Positions 52,725-62,130 of a DNA stretch of 64,000 nt are shown in pieces. Made by a program: the position numbers and the translations under genes. Under the pieces are notes generated by a model that was not told the DNA's origin, ran no database searches, and worked only from the letters and a program-made list of their open reading frames with translations. The DNA comes from Piscinibacter sp047602365 (lineage in GTDB: Bacteria; Pseudomonadota; Gammaproteobacteria; Burkholderiales; Burkholderiaceae_C), in NCBI GenBank assembly GCA_047602365.1, contig JASGHM010000002.1, positions 2,046,001-2,110,000 on the forward strand, in the 5' to 3' direction. Each line of letters starts with the position of its first letter. The first letter of the stretch is position 1.

Positions 52725-54407
52725 TCAATAGCGTGTCACCGGCGGCTTGGCGCGCGCCGCCGATTCCTCCAGCGGCAACCGCACCGACACACGCGTTCCC
52801 CGGCCCGGCTTCGATTCGAGCTGCACGCTGCCGCCATGCGCGACAGCGACTTGGCGCACCAGTGCCAGGCCGAGGCCGGTGCCGTCGAAGTGCTTGCGCA
52901 GGTGCAGGCGCTGGAAGGGCTGGAACAGCTTGGGCAGGTCCTCGGCCTCGATGCCGATGCCGTTGTCGGACACGGTGATCACCGCCATGCCGTCCTCGCG
53001 GTGGGCGGTGACACGCACCGCCGGCGCGCGATCGGCGGGAACGAACTTCAGCGCGTTGGACAGCAGGTTCTGGAACAGCAGCGCCAGCAGCGACTCGTGC
53101 CCGCGCACCACCGGCAGGTTGCCGACTGCGACGCTGGCGCCACGTTCGCGGATGCGCCCGGCCAGCGACTGCATGACCTCCTGCAGCACGCGGTCGAGTT
53201 CGACGGCGTGGCCGGGGTCGTCGGCAGCGCGCTGCACGCGCACGTAGTGCAACACGTCGTCGAGCAGGTGGCGCATGCGCGAGCCGGCCCGCCCGACCAG
53301 GCTGAGCCAGGAGCGCGCCTCGGCCGGCATCTGCGCGCCGTGGTCGTGCTCGATCAGGCCGGTGAACTGCACGATGGTGTTCAGCGGCTCGCGCAGGTCG
53401 TGCGAGGCGATGTGCACGAACTGCTCGAGGCCCTCGTTGGCGCGGCGCAGCTCGGCGGTCGCGGCGGCCAGGCGCTGGTGGCTGTCGCGCATGTCGGCCA
53501 CCGTCGCGGTGAGCAGCTGCGCCGGCACCAGCGCGGCGGCATAGGCGGTGTAGACGAAGACCTGCTGCCAGGCGGCACTGAACGGCGGCGGCACGAAGAC
53601 GCCGCTGCCCAGCGCCAGCGCAACCACCAGCGAGACCAGCAGCACCATCAGCCAGCGCGGCGCTCATTTCCAGCACGATGGCCGCCAGCAGCAGCGGAAC
53701 GCTGATGTAGACGAACGGGAACGGCACATGGGTCAGGCTCAGCAGCGTGATGCCGGCGGCGACCAGGCCGAGCGCGACCACCCGCCAGTCGGCCAGGTCG
53801 TGGCGGATCAGCGCCGGCCGGTCGATGCGCAGCACCATCACCAGCGCGAGCACCGAGACGCCACCGATCACCGAGCCCTCGTACCAGAGCTGCCACACCT
53901 GCCAGAACGGCCCCAGCGCCCTGGCCTGCGTCGCCAGCGCGCCGAGCGTGGCGCCGAGCAGCGGCGGCACGAAGCACGCCACAGCCGAGCACGCAGCAAC
54001 ATCGCGACAGGCGTGCGCAGCCCGCTGTGCACGATGCCGGAGCGGCGCAGCAGCACCGCGGCGAGCAGGGCTTCAGCGGCATTGGCAGGCAGGAAGGTCA
54101 GTGCCGTGACCAGACCGTAGTCGGTGGTCAGGTTGCTGGCCAGGTTGGCCAGCAGCGACGCCACCAGCAGGCCAGGCCAGCGCGGTGTCGCCGCGGTGGC
54201 CAGGAATCCGGCCGTCACCGCGTTGGCGAACCACAGGTTGGCCACCGATCCGGGCTGCCGAGAAAGTGCCAGCGACAGGCTCGCCGCCAGCGTATAGAGC
54301 ACGGCCCAGCAGCAGGCACTCCATGAGGTGCGCGGGCGCGGCCCATACCGCCGTGCATCCGACGGGTCACGCCCGCCCGGCAGCAGCGGGCTGCGCACGG
54401 CGCTCAT
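52725..54407 (-). pseudogene. MASE1-domain sensor histidine kinase, broken by two frameshifts
   Basis: About 560 aa after correction. The N-terminal two thirds are a multi-helix MASE1 membrane sensor (SVANLWFANAVTAGFLATAA, LLVASLLANLASNLTTDYGL, FVPPLLGATLGALATQARAL). A soluble kinase follows with FVHIASHDLREPLNT, LFQNLLSNALKFVPAD, DNGIGI and GTGLGLALV. The frame changes near 53995 (one base lost after AMLLR) and near 53655 (one base gained before MVLLVSLVVALALG). The start ATG at 54407 is provisional: the frame is open upstream into the solute-binding receptor. A TGA overlapping this ATG in another frame hints at two genes. Confidence 0.8.
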
Positions 54408-55282
54408 GCGGCTGCGCCCCGCACGACGCCGCCGGACGGCGACGGCGCCGAGTACGGCGGCGGCCAGCAGGCCAGCCGCCAGCAGCGCCCAGCCGGCGCG
54501 GCTGGCCCAGGGCGAGCGCGGCACCGCAATGTCCGCGCTGCCGATCCAGCGTTCGACCACGGCCTGCCGCCGGGTGGCCGGCAGCGCGCGGATTGCCGCG
54601 TCGAGCGCATCACGAAGCTCGGGCCAGTCCTTGCGCACCGCATAGCTGAGCGTGTACTCGAAATCGGCCGAGCCGGTGGCCCGCAGGCTGGGCATCGCAT
54701 GGGTGCTGCTCACGTGGGCCAGGCTCGCCGCGTCGACCACCGCCGCCGCGAAGCGCCGTTCGGCGACGCCACGCAGCGCTTGCACGTCGTCGCTGACCGG
54801 CTGCCAGCGCACCGCCGGGTGGCGCGCCCGCACCACCGCCTCCACCGCGTAGCCCTGGCCGACGGCGACGTCCGCGCCGCCCAGCTGCGACCAGCGAGCG
54901 CGGCTCGGCGTCGGCGCGCATCACCACCAGCGCCGGCACCGACACATAGGGCAGCGTGAACGCCGCATAGGCAGCCCGCTCGGGCGTCGCGCGCAGCGAG
55001 GTGACCAGGTCGGCACGGCGCTCGCGCAGCGCATCGAGCTGCTGCTGCAGCGGCTCGTGGCGGCAGCGTCTCGATGCGCAGGCCGATGGCCGGCCGCAAC
55101 AGCTCGAGCATCTCGATGGACAGCCCGTCGATGCGCCCGTCCTCGCGCTGGAACACGAACGGACCGTAGTCGCGCTCGGGCGCCAGCCGCACCGGCTGCG
55201 ACGGCCCGGGCCAGCCGTCGGCGAACGCGCCGCCCGCCAGGGCAGCCAGCGCGCCGGCGGGCAGCAGCCGGCGCAGCCTCAT
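54404..55282 (-). pseudogene. Periplasmic solute-binding (SBP_bac_3-like) receptor with C-terminal membrane helix, frameshifted
   Basis: A signal peptide (about 1-21) is followed by an amino-acid-binding-like domain: ERDYGPFVFQREDGRIDGLS and IEMLELLRPAIGLRIETL, then in a second frame HEPLQQQLDALRERRADLVT and YVSVPALVVMRADAEPRSL, then in a third QLGGADVAVGQGYAVEAVV. Breaks are at about 55068 and 54892, each one extra base. A membrane helix (WALLAAGLLAAAVLGAVAV) ends the visible part. As read, it continues in frame into the MASE1 kinase. One more hidden break would end it at the TGA 54404, overlapping the kinase ATG. It starts one base inside the upstream regulator stop. Confidence 0.65.
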
Positions 55283-55668
55283 CACCGCGGCAGCAGCTCG
55301 GGCAGCCGCTTCGCCTCGGCGCTGCCGAGCGGCTTGGTGACGTAGCCGCAGACGCTGTCGAAGGCTTCGGCGCGCCGGCGGTCGATCGGATCGGCCGACG
55401 AGGTCAGCATCACCACCGCCGGCGCGTGGCGCGCCCCGGATTCGGCCTCGTAGGCACGCAGGAACTCGAAGCCGTTCATGCCCGGCATGTTGATGTCCAG
55501 CAGGATCAGGTCGGCCCCCGGGCTGGACGGCGAACACAGCCACGCGAGCGCCTCGCGCGCCGATTCGAAGCTGAGGATCTCGCGCGCCGCGGCCGAGCGC
55601 TCGAGCACGATGCGCGTGAACAGCAGGTCGGGCTCGCTGTCGTCGATGAGCAGGATGCGGTCCAGCAT
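55282..55668 (-). CDS. Single-domain response regulator (CheY-like)
   Basis: 128 aa, receiver only. It has LLIDDSEPD, the phospho-acceptor Asp in LILLDINMPGMNGFEFL and the Lys of the active site in GYVTKPLGSAE. The start ATG was chosen because it opens directly into the first beta strand (LDRILLIDD). The stop overlaps the receptor start by one base. Together with the next genes it probably forms a sensory unit in which the kinase phosphorylates this regulator; the output is unknown. Confidence 0.87.
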   Translation of the reverse strand: MLDRILLIDDSEPDLLFTRIVLERSAAAREILSFESAREALAWLCSPSSPGADLILLDINMPGMNGFEFLRAYEAESGARHAPAVVMLTSSADPIDRRRAEAFDSVCGYVTKPLGSAEAKRLPELLPR

Positions 55669-55916
55669 GGTCGGCTCCGGGAGGCGCCATCCTATCGGCG
55701 AACACCCGCCTGTGCACGCCGATCGTCGTGGGGCTTGACGCGGCGCACCCGGCGCCGGACAGCCGAGTGGCATCATGCGGGCATGTCGTTTGCCTGGATC
55801 GTCGCGCCACGGGTGGCCCTGCCGTCACGCCGCCGGCGCTACATCGCGCGCATCCATCACGGTGGGCCTCCATCGAGCCGTCATTTCCGACGCCTCGCAT
55901 CACTTATGGAGAACCC

Positions 55917-57584
55917 ATGGTCCCTGCCCGTTTCCACCCGTTCCGCCCGCGGCTGCTCGACGCGCTGCGCGGCTACGACGCCACGCGGCTGCGCGCCGAC
56001 ATCGCCGCCGGCCTGACCGTCGGCGTGGTCGCGCTGCCGCTGGCCATGGCCTTCGCCATCGCCAGCGGCGTCAAGCCCGAGCAGGGCATCGTCACCGCCA
56101 TCGTGGCCGGCTTTCTGATCTCGGCGCTGGGGGGCTCCAGCGTGCAGATCGGCGGCCCGGCCGGCGCGTTCATCGTCATCGTCTACGGCATCGTCGAGCG
56201 CTACGGGCTGACCAACCTGCTGATCGCCACCGCGCTGTCCGGCGTGCTGCTGTTCGCGATGGGGCTGTTCAAGCTCGGTGCGCTGGTGCGCTACATCCCG
56301 GTGACCATCATCATCGGCTTCACCAACGGCATCGCGGTGCTGATCGGGCTGTCGCAGGTGAAGGACCTGCTCGGCCTGCAGGTCGACAAGCTGCCGGCCG
56401 ACTTCTTCACGCAGATCGGCGTGCTCGCCCGCCATGCGCACACGCTCAACCCGCATGCGCTGGCGATCGGCCTGGCCTGCCTGGCGCTGGTGGTGGCGTG
56501 GCCGAAGTCCTACACCATGCCGCTGGACAACGTCGGCTGGCGCCACCGCGTCTACCGCCTGGCCGCGCACGTGCCGGGCACCATCGTCGCGCTGGTGCTG
56601 GCGACGCTGGCCACCGCGCTGCTGAACCTGCCGGTGGAGACCATCGGCAGCAGGTTCGGCGGCATCCCGCAGAGCCTGCCCGACCTGCAGCTGCCGGCCT
56701 TCAGCTGGGAGAGCGCCAAGCAGCTGCTGATCCCGACGCTGACGCTGGCGATGCTCGGCGCGATCGAGTCGCTGCTGTGCGCGCGGGTGGCCGACAACCT
56801 CACCGAGCTGCCGCGTCACGACCCCAACCAGGAGCTGATGGCGCAGGGCGTCGCGAACATGGTCACACCGGCCTTCGGCGGCATCCCGGCGACCGGCACG
56901 ATCGCGCGCACGGTGACCAACGTGCGCTCCGGCGCGAGCAGCCCGGTCGCCGGCATCGTGCACGCGCTGACGCTGCTGTTCGTCGTGCTCGCCGCCGCGC
57001 CGCTGGCCTTGCATGTGCCGCTGGCCGCGCTGGCCGGCATCCTGCTGTTCGTCGCCTGGAACATGGGCGAGTGGCGCGAGTTCGCCCGGCTGCGCCAGTT
57101 CAGCCTGCCCTACCGCACCATCCTGCTGGGCACCTTCTTCCTGACCGTGGTGTTCGACCTGACGGTGGCGGTGGAAGTCGGCCTGGTGCTGGCCTGCGTG
57201 TTCTTCATCTACCGCATGAGCACGCTGTTCCGCGTCGAGCCGCGTGCCGTCGACGACCTGCCACCCGGCGTGCAGGTGCGCGCGCTGTACGGCGCGCTGT
57301 TCTTCGGCGCGGTCGGCAAGCTGGAGGTGCTGCCGGCGCAGCTGGGTGCGGACACGCGCGCCCTGGTGCTCGACCTGCACCGGCTGATCTCGATGGACAC
57401 CTCCGGGCTGGACGCACTCGAGCAGTTGCACAAGGCGCTGGCGCGGCGCGGCATCCGGCTCTGGCTGGCGGCGGTCAACGAACAACCACTGTCGCTGATG
57501 CAGCGCGCAGGCTTCGTGCACGAGCTCGGCGACGCCGGCATCGCACCGACGCTGGCCGAGGCGCTGCAGCGCGCGCGAGGCTGA
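55917..57584 (+). CDS. SulP-family anion transporter with STAS domain
   Basis: 555 aa. About 11-12 membrane helices are followed by a cytosolic STAS domain (about 445-555). Signatures are ADIAAGLTVGVVALPLAMAF, GGSSVQIGGPAGAFIVIVYG, the QELMAQGVANMVTPAFGGIP and ATGTIARTVTNVRSGA segments, and the STAS site SMDTSGLDALEQL. The family carries sulfate, bicarbonate or other anions; the substrate cannot be told here. TGGAGAA precedes the ATG at 55917. It stands alone between a minus-strand signalling unit and the convergent CYTH-CHAD gene. Confidence 0.92.
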   Translation: MVPARFHPFRPRLLDALRGYDATRLRADIAAGLTVGVVALPLAMAFAIASGVKPEQGIVTAIVAGFLISALGGSSVQIGGPAGAFIVIVYGIVERYGLTNLLIATALSGVLLFAMGLFKLGALVRYIPVTIIIGFTNGIAVLIGLSQVKDLLGLQVDKLPADFFTQIGVLARHAHTLNPHALAIGLACLALVVAWPKSYTMPLDNVGWRHRVYRLAAHVPGTIVALVLATLATALLNLPVETIGSRFGGIPQSLPDLQLPAFSWESAKQLLIPTLTLAMLGAIESLLCARVADNLTELPRHDPNQELMAQGVANMVTPAFGGIPATGTIARTVTNVRSGASSPVAGIVHALTLLFVVLAAAPLALHVPLAALAGILLFVAWNMGEWREFARLRQFSLPYRTILLGTFFLTVVFDLTVAVEVGLVLACVFFIYRMSTLFRVEPRAVDDLPPGVQVRALYGALFFGAVGKLEVLPAQLGADTRALVLDLHRLISMDTSGLDALEQLHKALARRGIRLWLAAVNEQPLSLMQRAGFVHELGDAGIAPTLAEALQRARG

Positions 57585-57598
57585 GCGCGGCGCTCAGC
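57580..57598. terminator. Bidirectional hairpin shared by sulP-like and CYTH-CHAD genes
   Basis: Perfect 9-base arms GCTGAGCGC and GCGCTCAGC around a single base; about 7-8 pairs can form. It contains the stop codons of both convergent genes and is followed by GTTTCC on the plus side. Confidence 0.55.
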
Positions 57599-59084
57599 GT
57601 TTCCAGGGCCGCCGCACGTCCGTGAAGGCCTGCAGCGCCGGCGCGCAGTCGGTGATCAGCGCCGCGCGGCGCGCCGCCAGCCAGCCCAGCGCGAACAGCG
57701 TGGCGGCATCGCGCGGCTCGACGGCTCGCAGGCCGGCCAGCGCGACGCCGACGTCGTTGAGCGCGCCGAGCCGCTCCTGCAAGGCCGCCAGCGCACGCAG
57801 GTAGCGCGCGACCTTCTTCGTGCCCCACAGCCCCTGCGCGAACTCGACGCCATAGCGCAGCCGCTTGACCTGCTTGCGCAGGCGGTGGCGGGCCTCGTCG
57901 TCGAGCGCGGCGAAGCGCCCGGCGGCCGCGACCACGCCACGGTGCCAGCGGTTGATGCGCGTCGTCAGGGGCGCATCGGCCGGCGCCTGTTCGACTGCCG
58001 CGGGCACAGGCAGCGTCTGCGCCATCACGTCGAGCAGCCAGGCCTGCACCGCCGGCGCGCGCACCAGCGCGGCCGGGTCCACCACCTCGCCGAGCGGCAG
58101 CGCCGGCGGTTGCAGCGTCAGCCCGGTGCTGGCCAGTGCCTGCGCCAGCTGCGCCTGCAGCGGCCCGGCGACGGCCGCGGCGTCGCGCGCCGCGCCGAGC
58201 GCACGGAACAAGGCCGCGGCCGGCTCGGCGAGCGCCTGCGTGCCGGCGTCGTCGCCGTCCAGCTCGAACAGGCGCAGCGCGCTGCGCACGCGGCGCAGGC
58301 CGACACGCAGCTGGTGCACATGCTCGTCGCCGAAGTCACCGCTGGCCACCTGGCTGGCGTTGATGGCCACCTGCTGCAGGCATTCGGCCAGCACGCCGCG
58401 CCGCGCCTCCGCCAGGCTGGCATCCTTCGCGAACACCACCGCCTTCGCCTTGCGCGCCGGCGCACGCGCCTCGCCGGCGGCCAGCAGCGTGCCGCGCTCG
58501 GCCTTGCTGCGGGTGTCCAGCCACAGGCCATGGCGTTGCACCCAGCTGCGCGCGGTGGCCAGCAGCGCCGCCGGCGAGCCGCGCTGCAGCTCGATCTCCA
58601 GCTCGCACAGCGGCAGCGAACGCTCGCCGGCCACGATGGTGCCCCGATCGAAGGCGAGCTCGAGTGTCGCGCCGCGTGCGCGCAGCACGCGCAGGCCGCG
58701 GCGCACGTCGGTGCGGTACTGGCACAACAGCGCCGTGGCGGGCCGCTCGGCCAGCAGCGCCTGCAGGCGCTCGCCGGCCGGCGTGCCGTCGTGCAGATGC
58801 GGCTCCAGCGGCGGCGGGGTGGCGGTGCGGCCGGCGCGGGGGACGTTGTGCTCGAGGCGCAGCATCGTGTCGCCGCTGCCGGCCTTCAGCGTCTGCACCC
58901 AGTGGCTGCCCTCGCGGCGCAGGCGCAGCGCGATGCCGGCCCGTGCGAGCTCGCGCGCCTCGGTGTCGAAGTAGGCCGCCTGCAGGCGTTGCACCACCGG
59001 CGCGGCAGTGCGCCCGGCCACCGCAGCGGCCACCGCCTCGCGCCGTGCCGGCGGCACCTGGAACTTCAACTCGATCTCGGTCAT
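57594..59084 (-). CDS. CYTH-CHAD domain protein (inorganic triphosphatase-like)
   Basis: 496 aa. The CYTH domain (about 1-200) starts TEIELKFQVPP with the ExExK metal/phosphate motif and continues YFDTEARELARAGIALRLRR and CELEIELQRG. The CHAD domain (about 215-496) is helical and His/Arg-rich: HVHQLRVGLRRVRSALRLFE and RHRLRKQVKRLRYGVEFAQG. CYTH proteins of this type split triphosphate; CHAD binds polyphosphate. The ATG at 59084 matches the ordinary family start. It is divergent from the unknown gene at 59146. Confidence 0.9.
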   Translation of the reverse strand: MTEIELKFQVPPARREAVAAAVAGRTAAPVVQRLQAAYFDTEARELARAGIALRLRREGSHWVQTLKAGSGDTMLRLEHNVPRAGRTATPPPLEPHLHDGTPAGERLQALLAERPATALLCQYRTDVRRGLRVLRARGATLELAFDRGTIVAGERSLPLCELEIELQRGSPAALLATARSWVQRHGLWLDTRSKAERGTLLAAGEARAPARKAKAVVFAKDASLAEARRGVLAECLQQVAINASQVASGDFGDEHVHQLRVGLRRVRSALRLFELDGDDAGTQALAEPAAALFRALGAARDAAAVAGPLQAQLAQALASTGLTLQPPALPLGEVVDPAALVRAPAVQAWLLDVMAQTLPVPAAVEQAPADAPLTTRINRWHRGVVAAAGRFAALDDEARHRLRKQVKRLRYGVEFAQGLWGTKKVARYLRALAALQERLGALNDVGVALAGLRAVEPRDAATLFALGWLAARRAALITDCAPALQAFTDVRRPWKR

Positions 59085-59145
59085 GACCCGATCGTGACAG
59101 AGCCACCCCGGCGGCTTGATGAAACTCCGGGCGTGCTGCTGCGAT

Positions 59146-59853
59146 ATGCTCGGCCGCGTCATCACGGCTCTCGAACAAGAAGTGGGATTCCTCGACGACC
59201 TCAAGCGCCAGGCGGAAGCCGCCAAGGCCGGACAGACCATCGACCTCGCTGCCGCCGAGCGCAACACGCTGCTGGCCGAGGCGGCCTGCAAGACCGTCTT
59301 CACCTACCTGGACACGCTGATCCGCCAGCTCGACGTGCTCAAGCCGGTGTCGAAGACACGCTACGTGCTCGACCGGCGCACCAGCTTCGAGCAGTTGCCG
59401 ATGGTCGACCTGAAGATCGACGCGCGGCGCAAGAAGCTGCGCGGCAACGACGTGTACGAGTACATCGCGATGCACGGCCGCCTGCGCACCAACCAGAAGC
59501 AGGCGCTGGTGAAGGACTTCCTGCCCGACATCCAGCAGATCGACGCCCGGCTGCGCCAGGGCGGCGCACCGGTGCACGCCCAGGCGGTGCGCAACCCGGA
59601 CAACAACAAGCTGCAGGAGATGCGCTACGAGCTGCTGGTCGATTTCGCGATCGCCGTGCACGTGACGCCCGAGCACGACCAGGGCCGCATCCACTTCAAG
59701 TTCATCAACTTCGACGGCTTCGAGACGGTGACGCTGGAGCTGCCGGCCATCGAGGTCGGCTCGACACGGCTCGACGAACTGGCCAAGTGGCTGCTCGGCG
59801 AGCCGCACCAGTTCTTCGCCGGGGCGCAGCACCTGCGCCGAGTCGAGGCCTGA
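59146..59853 (+). CDS. Conserved protein of unknown function
   Basis: 235 aa, soluble and charged. I recognise no named family. Helical, Gln/Leu-rich N-terminus (ITALEQEVGFLDDLKRQAEA), then RRTSFEQLPMVDLKIDARRK and a beta-rich C-terminal half (MRYELLVDFAIAVHVTPEHD, IHFKFINFDGFETVTLELPA). The start is uncertain: the frame is open from 59116, but ATG 59146 gives a cleaner beginning, and GATATGCT around it resembles a -10 element. It converges on the LysR gene with 4 bases between the stops. Confidence 0.7.
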   Translation: MLGRVITALEQEVGFLDDLKRQAEAAKAGQTIDLAAAERNTLLAEAACKTVFTYLDTLIRQLDVLKPVSKTRYVLDRRTSFEQLPMVDLKIDARRKKLRGNDVYEYIAMHGRLRTNQKQALVKDFLPDIQQIDARLRQGGAPVHAQAVRNPDNNKLQEMRYELLVDFAIAVHVTPEHDQGRIHFKFINFDGFETVTLELPAIEVGSTRLDELAKWLLGEPHQFFAGAQHLRRVEA

Positions 59854-59857
59854 GAGC

Positions 59858-60776
59858 TCAGCGCAGCCGCCCGCTGCGCGCCTGCTCGCGGGCGATCTCG
59901 ATGAACTCCTGCACCACCTCGCGGGTGCGCGAGCCGCGCCGCCAGACCAGGCCGACGTCGATGGTCGGCACCGCGTCACCGAGGCTGCGCGCCTCGATGT
60001 GCTGCGCGTCCAGCGTCCACGGCCGGTAGAGGAAGTCGGGCAGGATCGCGATCGCCGCGCCGACCCCGATCAGCGAACGCACCGCCTCCAGCGAGCCGGT
60101 GCGCATCATCACCCGCGGCTGCAGGCCGTAGCGCGACCAGACCGCGCGCATCACGCCCTCGATGCGGTCGGCCTCCAGCACCACCTGCGGGTGCGATGCG
60201 CAGTCGGCCAGGCTCAGCGTCGGCTGGTCGGCCAGGCCGTGGCTGGCGGCCATCCAGACGCGGTTCTGCGAGCGCGTCAGCTCCTCGACCACCAACGCGT
60301 GCGGGTCGCCCAGCGCGTTGCTGACCATGATCGCCAGGTCGAGCTCGCCGTTGATCAGCAGGTGCTCGAGAAACGGCGGCGAGTCCTCCACCACCTGCAC
60401 CTGCACCGAGGGGTGCGACCGCGCGAAGCGCGCGAACAGCTCGGCCAGGTAGTAGCCGGCGACCAGGCTGGTGACGCCGATCACCAGGTTGCCCGAGAGC
60501 GTCTCTGGGCCGGTCGTTGTCGACCATGCCGGCCTCGGCGACGGCCGACAGCACCTTGCGCGCGCTGGCCTGGAAACGATAGCCATGCTGGGTCAGCACC
60601 ATGCCGCGGCTGCTGCGCTCGAACAGGCTGGCGCCCAGCGTCGCCTCCAGCTCCTGGATGCTCTTGGTCAGCGCCGACTGGGCGATGTTGAGCATGCGCG
60701 CAGCGCCGGCCACCGAGGCCGACTCGGCGACGGCGAGGAAGTAGCGGAACTGCTTGAGGGTGAAGTGGCGCTGCAT
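59858..60776 (-). pseudogene. LysR-family regulator, broken by one frameshift
   Basis: 305 aa after removing one base. The helix-turn-helix is in MQRHFTLKQFRYFLAVAES and AGAARMLNIAQSALTKSIQE, followed by LEATLGASLFERSSRGM. At about 60506 an extra base shifts VDNDRP into a new frame that continues ETLSGNLVIGVTSLVAGYYL to the end (EIAREQARSGRLR). Length 919 bases is one over a multiple of three, as expected for a single insertion. It is divergent from the ABC transporter operon, the usual arrangement for a LysR regulator of its neighbour. Confidence 0.88.
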
Positions 60777-60947
60777 CGAAGGACGAACTCCGGGTTGCAC
60801 CGGATATCGAAAAAGGAGAACGACGGGGCTGCCAATATTGAACTTTCCCCGGCCGAGGTCAATGCGGAACACTGCGCCGTCCTTCGACCGGCGGGCTGTG
60901 CCCGCACCGGGTGGCGAAGGCGGCAACCTCACAAGGAGACCCGAACC

Positions 60948-62111
60948 ATGAAGGCAGTCCATACGGCGCTCGTCGCCGCCGCCACGGCCGCATTCGCCAC
61001 CGCCAGCCTGGCCCAGCAGCAGCCGCTGAAGGCGCTCGGCAAGGGCGAGGGCCAGGTCGACATCGTCGCCTGGGCCGGCTACATCGAACGTGGCGCCACC
61101 GACAAGAACTTCGACTGGGTCACCGACTTCGAGAAGAAGACCGGCTGCAAGGTCAACGTGAAGACCGCCGGCACCTCCGACGAGATGGTGGCGCTGATGA
61201 ACGAAGGTGGCTTCGACCTCGTCACCGCCTCGGGCGACGCCTCGATGCGGCTGATCGCCGGCAAGCGTGTGCAGCCGATCAATACCGCGCTGGTGCCCAG
61301 CTACGGCAAGGTCGACGCGCGGCTGCAGAAGGCGCCCTGGCACCACGTCAACGGCCAGCACTACGGCGTGCCCTACCAGTGGGGCTGGAACGTGCTCATG
61401 TACAACACCAAGGTGTTCGGCGACAAGAAGCCGAGCTCGTGGAGCGTGGTCTTCGAGGAGCAGAACCTGCCCGACGGCAAGAGCAACAAGGGCCGCGTGC
61501 AGGCCTTCGACGGGCCGATCTACATCGCCGACGCCGCGCTCTACCTGATGAAGAAGAACCCGGCGCTGGGCATCAAGGACCCGTACGAGCTCAACGAGGC
61601 GCAGTACAAGGCGGCGCTGGACCTGCTGCGCGGCCAGCGCAAGCTGGTCGGCAAGTACTGGCACGACGCCTTCGTGCAGATCGACGACTTCACCAACGAG
61701 GGCGTGGCGGCCTCGAGCAGCTGGCAGTTCCAGGCCAACATCCTGGGCAGCAAGAAGGCACCGATCGCCACCGTGGTGCCGGTCGAAGGCGCCACCGGCT
61801 GGGCCGACACGACGATGATGCACGCCGAGGCCAAGCACCCGAACTGCGCCTACATGTGGCTGGAGCATTCGATCAACCCGAAGCTGCAGGGCGACCTGGC
61901 CGCCTGGTTCGGCTCGGTGCCGGCGGTGCTCGACGCCTGCAAGGGCAACAAGCTGCTCGGCGACGGCGGCTGCGAACGCCAGGGCCTGGGCTCGTTCGAC
62001 AAGATCGCGTTCTGGAAGACGCCGACCTCGAAGTGCAAGACGCAGAACGACCAGTGCGTGCCGTACCACAAGTGGGTGTCGGACTACATCGCCGTCCTCG
62101 GCGGGCGCTGA
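60948..62111 (+). CDS. Periplasmic substrate-binding protein of a polyamine-type ABC transporter
   Basis: 387 aa. A signal peptide (about 1-22, ASLAQQ) precedes a type II binding protein of the PotD/YdcS kind: VDIVAWAGYIERGATDKNFD, GCKVNVKTAGTSDEMVALMN, GVPYQWGWNVLMYNTKVFGD, EGATGWADTTMMHAEAKHPN. Several Cys near the C-terminus (DACKGN, GGCERQ, KCKTQNDQC) may form disulfides. AAGGAG lies before the ATG. The next gene, 19 bases on, is the ATPase. The substrate, putrescine, spermidine or a related cation, is inferred from the family. Confidence 0.88.
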   Translation: MKAVHTALVAAATAAFATASLAQQQPLKALGKGEGQVDIVAWAGYIERGATDKNFDWVTDFEKKTGCKVNVKTAGTSDEMVALMNEGGFDLVTASGDASMRLIAGKRVQPINTALVPSYGKVDARLQKAPWHHVNGQHYGVPYQWGWNVLMYNTKVFGDKKPSSWSVVFEEQNLPDGKSNKGRVQAFDGPIYIADAALYLMKKNPALGIKDPYELNEAQYKAALDLLRGQRKLVGKYWHDAFVQIDDFTNEGVAASSSWQFQANILGSKKAPIATVVPVEGATGWADTTMMHAEAKHPNCAYMWLEHSINPKLQGDLAAWFGSVPAVLDACKGNKLLGDGGCERQGLGSFDKIAFWKTPTSKCKTQNDQCVPYHKWVSDYIAVLGGR

Positions 62112-62130
62112 GCGGCGGCACCTTGCTGAC

